64,000 bases of DNA, taken from the NCBI RefSeq assembly GCF_902459695.1, contig NZ_CABPRZ010000001.1, forward strand, positions 372,001 to 436,000, read 5' to 3'. A program made the position numbers and the translations under genes. Below are positions 35,119 to 44,232 of this stretch, one piece after another; positions within the stretch are counted from its first letter, which is position 1, and every line of letters begins with the position of its first letter. A model generated the notes under the pieces. It made no database searches, had not been told where the DNA came from, and worked only from the letters and a program-made list of their open reading frames with translations. Source of the DNA: Pandoraea terrae. GTDB lineage: Bacteria; Pseudomonadota; Gammaproteobacteria; Burkholderiales; Burkholderiaceae.

Positions 35119-36138
35119 ATGACGCAGAAAAAACTCTATATCTCGGACGTGACGCTGCGCGACGGCAGCCACGCCATCCGTCACCAGTACAGCATCGCCA
35201 ATGTGAAGGCGATTGCCGGCGCGCTCGATCGCGCCAAGGTCGATTCGATTGAAGTCGCCCATGGCGACGGTCTGTCGGGGTCGAGCTTCAACTATGGCTT
35301 CGGCGCGCACACCGATCTGGAGTGGATCGAAGCCGTTGCGGAAACCGTCACGCACGCCAAGGTGGCGACCCTGCTGCTGCCGGGCGTGGGCACCGTGCAC
35401 GATCTGCGTTCGGCCTATGACGCCGGCGCCCGGGTCGTGCGCGTGGCAACGCACTGCACCGAAGCCGACGTCTCGCGCCAGCACATCGCCTATGCGCGTG
35501 AACTGGGCATGGATACCGTCGGGTTCCTGATGATGAGCCACATGATCGCGCCGGACAAGCTGGCCGCGCAGGCCAAGCTGATGGAGGAGTACGGTGCGAC
35601 GTGCATCTACGTGGTGGACTCGGGCGGCGCGCTCACGATGAACGACGTGCGTGATCGTTTCCGCGCATTCAAGGATGTGCTCAAGCCCGAAACGCTGACC
35701 GGCATGCACGCTCACCACAACCTGAGCCTCGGTGTGGCGAATTCGATCGTGGCGGTCGAGGAAGGCTGTGACCGTATTGATGCGAGTCTCGCCGGCATGG
35801 GTGCGGGCGCTGGCAACGCGCCGCTGGAGGTGTTCATCGCGGCAGCTGAGCGTCTGGGCTGGAACCACGGCTGCGACCTGTACACGCTGATGGATGCGGC
35901 CGACGACATCGTGCGTCCGCTGCAGGATCGTCCGGTGCGCGTCGATCGCGAAACGCTGGCACTGGGCTACGCGGGCGTGTATTCGAGCTTCCTGCGCCAC
36001 GCAGAAGCGGCGGCTGCGAAGTATGACCTGAAGACGGTCGACATCCTGGTCGAACTGGGCACGCGCCGCATGGTCGGCGGCCAGGAAGACATGATCGTCG
36101 ACGTCGCGCTTGATCTGCTCAAGCGCCGCGCTGCCTGA
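35119..36138 (+). CDS. mhpE: 4-hydroxy-2-oxovalerate aldolase
   Basis: A 339-residue DmpG/MhpE/BphI-type aldolase: [17 protein letters not shown] at the N-terminus (catalytic Arg-Asp and metal ligand), [25 protein letters not shown]-like strand and [15 protein letters not shown] with the metal-binding histidines. It cleaves 4-hydroxy-2-oxoacids to pyruvate and an aldehyde, which the partner dehydrogenase takes to acyl-CoA. No ring-cleavage dioxygenase or hydratase is nearby, so these two are separated from any upper meta-cleavage pathway within the window. Confidence 0.93.
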   Translation: MTQKKLYISDVTLRDGSHAIRHQYSIANVKAIAGALDRAKVDSIEVAHGDGLSGSSFNYGFGAHTDLEWIEAVAETVTHAKVATLLLPGVGTVHDLRSAYDAGARVVRVATHCTEADVSRQHIAYARELGMDTVGFLMMSHMIAPDKLAAQAKLMEEYGATCIYVVDSGGALTMNDVRDRFRAFKDVLKPETLTGMHAHHNLSLGVANSIVAVEEGCDRIDASLAGMGAGAGNAPLEVFIAAAERLGWNHGCDLYTLMDAADDIVRPLQDRPVRVDRETLALGYAGVYSSFLRHAEAAAAKYDLKTVDILVELGTRRMVGGQEDMIVDVALDLLKRRAA

Positions 36139-36154
36139 CCTCTGTTTGAAATGA

Positions 36155-36940
36155 TCAGCGCGGCGTGCCGGCCCAACCGAGCTGCCGGCTGATCTGCGCC
36201 GCCGTGCCTGTCACGCGCGGCGCCAGCGCTTCCATGCGCTCGCGGTCCATGTACTTGGTCGTGCTCGACACGCTGATGGCCGCCACCACCTTCATGCTTG
36301 CGTCGTAGATGGGCGCGGCGACGCAGCGAATCTGTGGTTCGTCGTCTTCCAGATCGAACGCGTAGCCTTTTTCCGCATATTCCTTCATTCGCTTGAGCCA
36401 AGCCGCTTCGTTGAGCGTGCGCATGGGGCTCGTCGCGTTGAAGTGTTCCAACTGCTCGCGCCACGCCGACTCGGGTTTGTCGAGCAGCAGGGCCTTGCCC
36501 ACGCCGGTGATGCAGATCGGTTTGCGTCCGCCGATGCGCGAGCTGATTTCCACGGCGCGCTTGCCCGGCAGTTTGTCGAGGTACATGACTTCCCAGCCGT
36601 CTGCGACGGCGAGATGGACGGTGTCCTGGGTTTCATCCGCAAGGATCTCGAGCGCCGGACGCGCGACGCGCGGCAAGTCGATTTGCCGGTACGCCAGGAA
36701 ACCCAGCTCGATCAGCTTGTTGCCAAGACGGTAGCCCCGGCGCGGCTCGAAGCGCAAGTAGCCGGCATGCACCAGCGCGGACGCGAGCCGGTGCGTGGTC
36801 GACAGGGTGATGCCCGTATGCGCGGCGAGGGCGGGCACGGTATCGATGCCTGCGGCGACGGCCTCGACGATGTCGAGACCGCGAAACAGCGTCTGGCTGG
36901 CGAGCGCGCGAGGGCGCTCGGGGTCGGAAGCATTCGTCAT
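36155..36940 (-). CDS. IclR-family transcriptional regulator
   Basis: A 261-residue regulator with an N-terminal winged helix (SQTLFRGLDIVEAVAAG, GITLSTTHRLASALVHAGYL) and a C-terminal IclR effector domain (KRAVEISSRIGGRKPICITGVGKALLLD, ISVSSTTKYMDRERM). ATG 36940 gives the usual N-terminus. It converges on the aldolase gene with a 16-base gap, and may regulate that operon; evidence is positional. Confidence 0.88.
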   Translation of the reverse strand: MTNASDPERPRALASQTLFRGLDIVEAVAAGIDTVPALAAHTGITLSTTHRLASALVHAGYLRFEPRRGYRLGNKLIELGFLAYRQIDLPRVARPALEILADETQDTVHLAVADGWEVMYLDKLPGKRAVEISSRIGGRKPICITGVGKALLLDKPESAWREQLEHFNATSPMRTLNEAAWLKRMKEYAEKGYAFDLEDDEPQIRCVAAPIYDASMKVVAAISVSSTTKYMDRERMEALAPRVTGTAAQISRQLGWAGTPR

Positions 36941-37048
36941 GGAGACGGCATGGAGAAAAGGCAAACGTCTATTTTGCCGTGAAACGCCATTCGCCGCCGG
37001 CATAATTCGCGTTTCCCGACGGCCTTTCCCGTCCTTTGCAGGTTGCCG

Positions 37049-38050
37049 TCAGGCATTGCCCAGCGCCAGCAGTTTCTCGTAGACGTAGCATTTGAGCGCG
37101 ACGTAATGCGCAGGCTCGAGCGCGGGCAACTCGATGCCATGCAGATGACCGCCGTCGTCCAGGGTTTGCAGGCTGCGGATCGTGCCTTCGGCGGCCAGTG
37201 GGACGTCGATGTCGCCCACGCGCACGCGAAACGCCAACTCGAGGGTGTCGCCGGGCGAGCCGATCTGGGAGGGGGAGAGGAGCGACACCCCTTCGGCGCT
37301 GACGTCCTGAAGCAGGCCGAGTCGTGCCCCGGGCAGGCTGGCGCCCGTCACCGTGGCCACAAGGCGCGCCGGCGCGCGTTGCGAACGGCGCAGCACCTTG
37401 CGGCGAATCTGCGCAGGCGGGGAGAGCAGGACATAGGGAAACGGCGTCCGTTCGACACGCTCGACGGTGCAGACGAAATGAAAAATATCCTCGCCCGAAA
37501 ACGTCCACAGTTCCAATCGTTCGCTGGGTTGCAGGGTCATCGGCGCGGCCCGGCCCGTGGGGGCTGTGAGGAACAGCATCTGATTCGGGGCGTAGCCGAT
37601 GACGCGCGTGCGCACGCGTTGCGATCCCGCGCCCGGCGGCAACTGGATCTGCAGCCAATCCCCCGGACGAAGGTTGAGATCGGCCAATCCGTAAGCCGGT
37701 TCGCCGGCGGCGCCATTCGTGCGCGCCGGGGCGGCCGGATCGATGTCGTTTGCGGCGTCGGGCGCCGGGCTTTCGGCGGATGCGTCGCGCAGGGTCGTTT
37801 CCGGCGTATCGGCGTCGGCAGACAGCGATAGCGGACGATGCGGTGAGAAGGTGGTGAAGAGCCACGCGAGCGCGTCGGCGTCAGGGACGTGTTCCTGCGC
37901 TTGCAGCAATGTGTCGCCGTTGGCATCGCAAATCGGCCAGGGCAAGGCCGCGTTCACCGGCACGTCGGCCGGCGTCAAGGGGATCAGGGGCAAGGCTTGC
38001 ATGAGAACAGTGATCGCGCGTTCGTCGCCGTGCATCGGCGTTCGCCGCAT
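37049..38050 (-). CDS. PilZ-domain cyclic di-GMP-binding protein, YcgR-like
   Basis: A 333-residue protein. The first 100 residues are low-complexity and Ala/Asp-rich. A YcgR-like N-terminal barrel (LRPGDWLQIQLPPG, GYAPNQMLFLTAP) follows and the C-terminal third is a PilZ domain. The ligand-binding RxxxR is RRSQR in VLRRSQRAPARL, and the D/NxSxxG motif is DVSAEGVSLLSP. Such proteins curb flagellar rotation or regulate exopolysaccharide on binding cyclic di-GMP. A cyclase that could supply the ligand is at 62087. Several in-frame ATGs exist near the start. Confidence 0.8.
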   Translation of the reverse strand: MRRTPMHGDERAITVLMQALPLIPLTPADVPVNAALPWPICDANGDTLLQAQEHVPDADALAWLFTTFSPHRPLSLSADADTPETTLRDASAESPAPDAANDIDPAAPARTNGAAGEPAYGLADLNLRPGDWLQIQLPPGAGSQRVRTRVIGYAPNQMLFLTAPTGRAAPMTLQPSERLELWTFSGEDIFHFVCTVERVERTPFPYVLLSPPAQIRRKVLRRSQRAPARLVATVTGASLPGARLGLLQDVSAEGVSLLSPSQIGSPGDTLELAFRVRVGDIDVPLAAEGTIRSLQTLDDGGHLHGIELPALEPAHYVALKCYVYEKLLALGNA

Positions 38051-38353
38051 GCCGGTCGACCCGTTTCAGGTCAGGTAGAGGATGGCGTGAGTGTAGCGCG
38101 CCGCCATGCGATTGACGAGCGGTAGTGGGCCTGCGCGATGATTTTGCAATACGAACCAATCATTCCGGCTTTACGCATCGCGGCCTCATCGCTATAGGAA
38201 TTTTCTGTTCGTGATGCCGGACGATCTGCACTATAGTCGGCGCCTTGCCGGCAGCGGCCATCGACGAGGCGGCCGCCGCCGGCGAGTCGTCTTGTCTGGT
38301 GCGGCAGATCGTCCCCCGGGGTCAGTCGGATCAATACACCGAAGGGGGATGTG
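38051..38353. other. divergent intergenic region, 303 bases
   Basis: Separates the leftward PilZ gene from the rightward unrecognised gene. TATAGT at 38232-38237 is the only convincing -10-like hexamer. No repeat, RNA gene or reading frame of note was seen. Confidence 0.4.
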
Positions 38354-39961
38354 ATGATGGGTGCATTGGGAGTGAATACCCGGGGCGGCGCTGGCGCTGT
38401 GTCGAACGATGCCATGCGGATGCAGGTGTTATCCGCGGCGTCATTGCCCGGCGATTTGGCTACGGTCGGGGGGACGGCGCCAGTGCCGGCGCCGCGCACG
38501 CGCGGCGGTGCGGGGACGGGCCAATCCAACGGCCTTGCGCCCGCGCGTGACATGCGAATGGACTTTGCGGCGTGCGCCGTGTTCGGCGCGGTGCTTGGCG
38601 GGATCGCCGCGACGACGACGACGAGCCAGCATTTTTACGCGCCGGAGTTTGCGCGCGCGTTACGGCGCGAGCCGGCGCTGGGCGATGCGATGCCTGCGGG
38701 GACGCCGTCGCGGCACGCCTTGGGCGCATTTACCACTGCCGTCGAGATGTCGGCCGCCGCCAACGCGGTCGCCGAAATCGATGCGTTTCTGAGCGCGTTG
38801 CAGGGCCCGGCCGATGCGGGGTGGCGGTTTCGCCTCGGGCGCGACATGTTGTCGCTTGTCGGCAACGCGGCGATCCTGACGATGATCGGCCAGCGGTTCT
38901 TGCGCGATGCCGCCGGCGAGTGCGTGGATGTCGGCACGGCCAACACACCATTCGGTACACCGTGGGCGGATTGGTTGCTGTTGAGTCTTGAGGGCGTGAA
39001 GGGGGGCATCACGCAGATGTTGGGTTACCCGACGCTGATTCGTCACCATGCGGTCGACGAGTACATCAAGCGTCTGGATGCAGGAACACGGCTATTGGAG
39101 GCGGCCATGCGGCCTCAGGGCGACGTGCGCGCTGGCGGGTCGGGGCGTGCGTGGCTGGCGGCATGCGAGCGGTTGCGCGAAGTGGCGACGGGCTTCACGT
39201 TGGCGAACACGTGCGTGCCGCCGGCGCGGCTTGTCTTGTGGATTTCGCAGTGGACGGATGCGGGTGGCGCAGCCGGGCATGAGAGCCATCACAGCGCGGC
39301 TTTCGAGTTCCATCGCGGCTGGTTGCGATTGGCGGGCTTGTCGCTCGACAGCTTGCGTGCAATCACGAGTCTTGCGGGTACGGCGGCACGCACTGCGCTG
39401 TTCAAGTGCGATGCGCAGGCGGTTCGACGACGCTTGATGGAACTTGTCCGGATGGCCGGGGACGACAATGCCAACGTGCCGGCGAGTGTGCCCTTGCGTC
39501 TTGCACAAGTGGCGGCGCTGGTTGAGTGTTGCGATACGGCGCTGCTGTCCGCCATCGACCGCCATGAGGTATTGCGCGAGGCGCTGTTTGGCGCAGCGAA
39601 ATTGTCCGCCGAAGACATCATGGCGCAGTGCAAGGCGCACGGTGTGCAGTGCGCGCCGAAGCGCACAGATGGCCGCTTGCGACTGTGCTGCCAGGCGGCG
39701 GAGAGCGCCTGGGGAAAGCGTTGGCGCAACGGTGCGTGGCGATGGGCGGGTGCGACCGGGGTACGGATCGCCTATCGGCTCCTGCTGAGCTACCAGCACT
39801 TCAGCAGTGCGCTGCCGGAATGGGTGGCGCACCGCTTTCACGAACGATCGCGGGCGGCGGTGCGCGAGGCTGCGGGCGTGCGGTCCCCGCGGTCCGGGCC
39901 CGTCACGCCCGCAACTTCAGCCGCGTACCTGTTGCGGGCGGACACCGCGACAAAGCTGTGA
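38354..39961 (+). CDS. unrecognised protein, 535 residues
   Basis: No family recognised. GAAGGGGG (38341-38348) precedes the ATG at 38354. Residues 1-70 are Gly/Ala/Pro-rich and look disordered. A hydrophobic stretch (FAACAVFGAVLGGIAATTTT) occupies about residues 73-92, and the remainder is mostly helical, alanine- and arginine-rich, with scattered cysteines and no repeated domain. There is no ordinary signal peptide at the N-terminus. The disordered lead, membrane-prone stretch and isolated position would suit a secreted effector or an uncharacterised membrane-associated protein, but there is no direct evidence. Codon use appears normal for the region. Confidence 0.7.
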   Translation: MMGALGVNTRGGAGAVSNDAMRMQVLSAASLPGDLATVGGTAPVPAPRTRGGAGTGQSNGLAPARDMRMDFAACAVFGAVLGGIAATTTTSQHFYAPEFARALRREPALGDAMPAGTPSRHALGAFTTAVEMSAAANAVAEIDAFLSALQGPADAGWRFRLGRDMLSLVGNAAILTMIGQRFLRDAAGECVDVGTANTPFGTPWADWLLLSLEGVKGGITQMLGYPTLIRHHAVDEYIKRLDAGTRLLEAAMRPQGDVRAGGSGRAWLAACERLREVATGFTLANTCVPPARLVLWISQWTDAGGAAGHESHHSAAFEFHRGWLRLAGLSLDSLRAITSLAGTAARTALFKCDAQAVRRRLMELVRMAGDDNANVPASVPLRLAQVAALVECCDTALLSAIDRHEVLREALFGAAKLSAEDIMAQCKAHGVQCAPKRTDGRLRLCCQAAESAWGKRWRNGAWRWAGATGVRIAYRLLLSYQHFSSALPEWVAHRFHERSRAAVREAAGVRSPRSGPVTPATSAAYLLRADTATKL

Positions 39962-40036
39962 AGCCAATGGCAAAGGGCGACGGTGCGGAGTTGCGCCCGC
40001 CGGGCGCGTCCGCCCGGCATGACGCAGGTCCGCGCA

Positions 40037-41239
40037 TTACCAGTTGCTTTCCCGCTCGGGCGTGGCGGTGATCTTGTGGATCGACAGGTCGGCGCCGTAA
40101 TACTCCTGTTCCTCGTCGAGACGCAGCCCCATGGTGCGTTTGAGGATGCCGTACACGACATAGCCGCCCGCGAAGGCAATCAGCACACCGAGCGCGCTGC
40201 CGAGGACTTGCGAGGCAAGGCTCACGCCGCCGAGGCCGCCGAGGGCAGATTGGCCGAATACGCCGGCGGCGATGCCGCCCCAGACGCCGCACACGCCGTG
40301 CAGCGGCCAGACGCCGAGGACGTCGTCGATGCGCAGGCGGTTTTGCGTCACGGTGAACAGCCACACGAACAACGCGCCGGCGACGGCGCCGACGACGAGC
40401 GCGCCGAGCGGGTGCATGAGGTCCGAACCGGCGCAAACGGCAACGAGCCCGGCGAGCGGTCCGTTATGGATAAAGCCGGGATCGTCCTTGCCCAGCCACA
40501 TCGCGACGAGGGTGCCGCCGACCATGGCCATGAGGGAGTTGATGGCCACAAGTCCGGAGATGCCGCCTAGGCGCTGCGCGCTCATGACGTTGAAGCCGAA
40601 CCAGCCGACGATGAGGATCCAGGCGCCCAGCGCAAGGAAGGGGATCGACGACGGGGGATGAGCGGTCACCTGGCCTTGCCCGTTGTAGCGGCCGCGGCGG
40701 GCGCCGAGATGCAGTACGGCCGCCAGCCCGATCCAGCCGCCAACCGCATGCACGACGATGGAACCGGCAAAGTCATGGAAAGGGGCGCCGAATGTGCGGC
40801 CGAGCCAGTCCTGGATGCCGAGATGATTGTTCCAGGCGATGCCCTCGAAGAACGGGTAGAGCACGCCGACGAGGAAAAAGGTTGCGATCGACTGCGGATG
40901 AAACTTCGCGCGCTCGGCGATGCCGCCCGAGACAATCGCCGGAATGGCAGCGGCGAACGTCAGGAGGAAGAAGAACCGCACGAGTTCGTAGCCGTTGTGT
41001 TGTGCCAGGGTGTGGGCGCTGGACCAGAAATCGACGCCGTAAGCCAGCGGATAGCCGATGAAGAAATAGGCCAGCGCCGATACGGCGAAGTCGGTCAGGA
41101 TCTTCACGAGGGCGTTGACCTGATTCTTCTTGCGGACGGTGCCGAGCTCGAGAAAGGCGAAGCCTGCGTGCATGGCGAGAATCATGACGGCGCCGATCAG
41201 GATGAACAGCACGTCGCCAGGTGTATTGGTATTGGGCAT
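40037..41239 (-). CDS. amt: Amt/AmtB-type ammonium transporter
   Basis: A 400-residue inner-membrane channel with eleven or so hydrophobic segments. It starts GDVLFILIGAVMILAMHAGFAFLELG, the Amt opening, and has the family motif DFAGSIVVHAVGGWIGLAAVL with the first pore histidine. The second pore histidine is in LHGVCGVWGGIAAG. The ATG at 41239 gives the typical N-terminus. A textbook sigma-54 promoter lies 44 bases upstream, consistent with nitrogen control through NtrC. No glnK gene is next to it. Confidence 0.93.
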   Translation of the reverse strand: MPNTNTPGDVLFILIGAVMILAMHAGFAFLELGTVRKKNQVNALVKILTDFAVSALAYFFIGYPLAYGVDFWSSAHTLAQHNGYELVRFFFLLTFAAAIPAIVSGGIAERAKFHPQSIATFFLVGVLYPFFEGIAWNNHLGIQDWLGRTFGAPFHDFAGSIVVHAVGGWIGLAAVLHLGARRGRYNGQGQVTAHPPSSIPFLALGAWILIVGWFGFNVMSAQRLGGISGLVAINSLMAMVGGTLVAMWLGKDDPGFIHNGPLAGLVAVCAGSDLMHPLGALVVGAVAGALFVWLFTVTQNRLRIDDVLGVWPLHGVCGVWGGIAAGVFGQSALGGLGGVSLASQVLGSALGVLIAFAGGYVVYGILKRTMGLRLDEEQEYYGADLSIHKITATPERESNW

Positions 41240-41282
41240 GAATGTGCGATTTTGGTGCAAGTCGAATGAAGAATGATGATAA

Positions 41283-41297
41283 GCAAGGACGGTGCCA
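41283..41297 (-). promoter_or_regulatory. sigma-54 promoter of the ammonium transporter gene
   Basis: TGGCAC-N5-TTGC, with TGGCAC at 41297-41292 and TTGC at 41286-41283, matches the -24/-12 consensus of RpoN promoters. GGTGCA half sites for NtrC occur at 41254-41259 and 41349-41354, but no complete dyad was found. The stem AAGCAC...GTGCTT at 41362-41380 lies farther upstream. Confidence 0.85.
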
Positions 41298-41540
41298 GAA
41301 TCGCCAAGCATTTGATTTTTATGGATGCCTGTTTTTCTGGTGCGAGATGGTGCACGCGAAGAAGCACTTTTTGGGTGCTTTCGTGCGAGGTTGCGGTGCG
41401 CGCGGTTCGACAGGGCGATGGGCGAATGGGGCAGTCACACGGTAGAATCGTTTCGTTCGTCCTGACGCCGGCCGCAAGACGCGCGCGGGTGCAGGGCCGC
41501 CGATTCCATCGCAGCGTTACCACTGAGGATACGTCTCACC

Positions 41541-41840
41541 ATGATCTTTGAAATCGCCCAGATCGAAGTCAAGCCCGGCACCGAGGCCGAATTTGAACGC
41601 GGTGTCGTTGCCGCCACCCCGTTGTTCAAACGCGCACGTGGCTGCCATGGCCTGCGCCTGCTCAAGTCGATCGAACAGCCCGCGCATTACAGCCTCGTCG
41701 TGACGTGGGAAACGCTCGAGGACCACATGGTGCATTTCCGTGAGTCGGACGACTTTCTGGAGTGGCGCCGTCTTGTCGGCAGCTGCTTTGCCGCACCGCC
41801 GAATGTCGGCCACGTGACGGAAGCGCTCGTCGGCTTCTGA
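41541..41840 (+). CDS. small antibiotic biosynthesis monooxygenase-domain (ABM) protein
   Basis: A 99-residue ferredoxin-like fold protein of the ABM family: IAQIEVKPGTEAEFERGVV, RGCHGLRLLKSIEQPAHYSLVVTWE and EDHMVHFRESDDFLEWR follow the family pattern. Proteins of this size act as dimers and include heme-degrading or quinone-modifying enzymes and many of unknown role. It stands alone, convergent to nothing and 212 bases before the GntR gene. Confidence 0.8.
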   Translation: MIFEIAQIEVKPGTEAEFERGVVAATPLFKRARGCHGLRLLKSIEQPAHYSLVVTWETLEDHMVHFRESDDFLEWRRLVGSCFAAPPNVGHVTEALVGF

Positions 41841-42010
41841 ACGGCGCCAGGCGGAGATCGGGAGGGCGACAGTTACTGCGCCCGCCCGGTCTGCCGTCGC
41901 AGGAAGGACGGAGGTGCCGCCGCGAACCGGACGGGATGCCACCCCTTCAGTGCGGACAGTGAAACAGTGTTTGTCTACGGGTTAACGCGCAGGATCGCGT
42001 CATAACTTTT

Positions 42011-42021
42011 CATATAACATG
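42011..42021. promoter_or_regulatory. candidate GntR operator CATATAACATG
   Basis: A CAT-N5-ATG dyad in an AT-rich patch 32 bases upstream of the GntR start codon. FadR-subfamily regulators often bind short dyads beside their own gene. This is a single copy with no second site to support it. Confidence 0.3.
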
Positions 42022-42052
42022 CAAACCGGAAAAATTTGGCGCAGTGGAGACG

Positions 42053-42790
42053 ATGACAACAAAACCCCGGACGTTGACCGAGCAGGTCGCCCAGCAGTTG
42101 ATCGAGGCGATCCGCCAGGGCGAATACCCGGTCGGCACGAAGTTGCCGACGGGCAAGGTGCTGGCCGAGACGTACGGCGTCAGCCAGGCGGTGATTCGTG
42201 AAGTGACCGAGCGCTTGCGCGCACAGGGGCTGATCGACAGCCGCCAGGGTGCTGGCGTGACGGTCAAGTCCCGCACGCCGTCGAGTGGCTTCCAGGTGCC
42301 GGGCGCGCATGAGCAAAGCCGTATCGACCTCGCCAGTGTGTACGAACTTCGGCTCGATCTCGAAAGCACCGCCGCCGCGTTGGCCGCGGTGCGCCACACC
42401 CCTGCCGATATCGAGCGGCTTGCCGACATCCTCACACGTCTGAAGGCCAATCTCTTCCACGCCGACAGTGGCGTGGAAGACGACACCGCGTTCCATGCCA
42501 CGATCGCGCAGGCGACACATAACCCGTACTACGCGGAATTGCTGCAATACCTGAATCTGCAGATCCGGCAAGCCGTTCAGACCGCGCGAACGAACACGCT
42601 GCGGCATTCCGGTCTCGCGGAGCAGGTATACGAGGAACACGTTGCCGTGTTCAACGCCATCAAGGCGCGCGACCCGTTGCTCGCGCGTGCGGCGGCGCTC
42701 TCCCACCTGCTGCGCGCCTCGGCCCGTCTCGGGCTGACGCTGCCCGGCCGCGACATCATCACCGGCGCGATCGCGTCTTCCGTCTCATGA
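42053..42790 (+). CDS. GntR-family (FadR subfamily) transcriptional regulator
   Basis: A 245-residue regulator. The N-terminal winged helix (EQVAQQLIEAIRQGEYPVGTKLPT, YGVSQAVIREVTERLRAQGLID) is followed by an all-helical FCD effector domain (VYELRLDLESTAAALAA, HATIAQATHNPYYAELL, EHVAVFNAI). FCD domains bind small carboxylates through a metal held by Asp and three His, several of which are visible. GTGGAG precedes the ATG at 42053. The stop overlaps the next ATG by 4 bases, so it should control the 2-hydroxyacid operon to which it belongs. Confidence 0.88.
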   Translation: MTTKPRTLTEQVAQQLIEAIRQGEYPVGTKLPTGKVLAETYGVSQAVIREVTERLRAQGLIDSRQGAGVTVKSRTPSSGFQVPGAHEQSRIDLASVYELRLDLESTAAALAAVRHTPADIERLADILTRLKANLFHADSGVEDDTAFHATIAQATHNPYYAELLQYLNLQIRQAVQTARTNTLRHSGLAEQVYEEHVAVFNAIKARDPLLARAAALSHLLRASARLGLTLPGRDIITGAIASSVS

Positions 42791-44199
42791 ATTCAGTGAA
42801 CTTTATCCAACGTCTGCGCGATGCCATCGGCGACGACAGTGTTTTTACAACGCCCGACGACATTGCGCCGTGGCTCACGGATTGGCGTGGCCTTTATCGC
42901 GGCCATGCGCAAGCCGTTGTGCGGCCACGTACGACCGAGGCCGTCTCGCGCGTGCTTGCTTTGTGCCAGGACGCCCGCGTGCCCGTCGTGCCGCGGGGCG
43001 GGAACACCGGCTTGTGCGGCGGCGCGACGCCGGACGGTGCGTCGAACAATCTGGTCTTGAGCCTCGATCGCATGAACGCGATTCGCGGCATCGACACGAT
43101 CGCCAATACGCTCGTGGCGGAAGCCGGCTGCATTCTCGGCGACCTCCAGCGCGCGGCCGCCGAAGTGAATCGCTTGCTGCCGCTCAGTCTGGCCGCCGAG
43201 GATTCCTGCCAGCTCGGCGGCAATCTCGCGACGAACGCGGGCGGCGTGAATGTCGTGCGCTACGGAATGGCGCGCGAACTGGTGCTCGGTCTCGAAGCGG
43301 TGCTGCCTGGCGGCGAGATCTGGCACGGCCTGCGCACGCTGCGCAAGGACAACACGGGCTACGACCTCAAGCAGTTGCTGATTGGCTCGGAAGGCACGCT
43401 CGGCGTGATCACCGCCGCCGCGCTGCGTCTGTACGCGCCGACGCCGGTGCGCCAGGTCGTGATCGCCGCGGTCGCTTCGCCGCGCCAGGCGCTCGCGTTG
43501 TACGAACTGCTGTTCGCGGAGTGCGGTCCGCGCATGCAGGCGTTCGAATTCTTCACGGGCGAATGTGTCGATCTCGTCGCCGCGAATGTCGAGGGCGTAC
43601 GTTCGCCGTTCGCCGGCCGACATCCCGCCTACGTGTTGGTCGAGCTGGCCGACACGGCGGACGAGGCGGGCCTGAACGCGTTGCTCGAACGCGTGATCGA
43701 ACAGGCCATTGAGCGCGACTTGTGCGCGGATGCGGTGGTGTCGTCGTCGCTCGCGCAGATCGAGGCCATGTGGAAGCTGCGTGAAGAAATCTCGGAAGCG
43801 CAACGCGCGGACGGACTGCACCTCAAGCATGACGTTTCACTGCCGATCGAGGCGATTCCCGATTTCATGGTGAGCGCCGAGGCCCGCATCCGCCGCGTGT
43901 GTCCCGACGTGCGCCCTTTCATATTCGGGCATTTCGGCGACGGCAATCTGCATTACAACCTGTCGCGTCCGGCCGGTGCGCCGAACGACTTTATGGCGCA
44001 GCACGGCGAGCCGCTGACGGCCGAAGTGCTCGACGAGGTCGCGCAGTATGGCGGCAGCATCAGCGCGGAGCACGGCATCGGCCAGCTCAAGCGCGACTAT
44101 TTTGCGAAGTACAAAGCACCGCTCGAGTTGCGGCTGATGCGCGAGATCAAGCAGGTCTTCGATCCCGCCGGCATCATGAATCCGGGCAAGTTGCTCTGA
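42787..44199 (+). CDS. FAD-linked dehydrogenase, D-2-hydroxyglutarate/D-lactate type
   Basis: A 470-residue VAO-family flavoprotein: PRGGNTGLCGGATPDGA and EDSCQLGGNLATNAGGVNV in the FAD domain, DNTGYDLKQLLIGSEGTLGVIT, and the C-terminal catalytic blocks FIFGHFGDGNLHYN, SAEHGIGQLKRDYF and DPAGIMNPGKLL. The pattern is closest to D-2-hydroxyglutarate dehydrogenases. With an L-2-hydroxyglutarate oxidase-like gene at the end of the same operon, both enantiomers of one hydroxyacid could be oxidised. It is a distant paralogue of the gene at 5467. Confidence 0.88.
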   Translation: MNSVNFIQRLRDAIGDDSVFTTPDDIAPWLTDWRGLYRGHAQAVVRPRTTEAVSRVLALCQDARVPVVPRGGNTGLCGGATPDGASNNLVLSLDRMNAIRGIDTIANTLVAEAGCILGDLQRAAAEVNRLLPLSLAAEDSCQLGGNLATNAGGVNVVRYGMARELVLGLEAVLPGGEIWHGLRTLRKDNTGYDLKQLLIGSEGTLGVITAAALRLYAPTPVRQVVIAAVASPRQALALYELLFAECGPRMQAFEFFTGECVDLVAANVEGVRSPFAGRHPAYVLVELADTADEAGLNALLERVIEQAIERDLCADAVVSSSLAQIEAMWKLREEISEAQRADGLHLKHDVSLPIEAIPDFMVSAEARIRRVCPDVRPFIFGHFGDGNLHYNLSRPAGAPNDFMAQHGEPLTAEVLDEVAQYGGSISAEHGIGQLKRDYFAKYKAPLELRLMREIKQVFDPAGIMNPGKLL

Positions 44200-44232
44200 A
44201 CGCCCGATTCGAACAAACGAGGAGACACGAAG

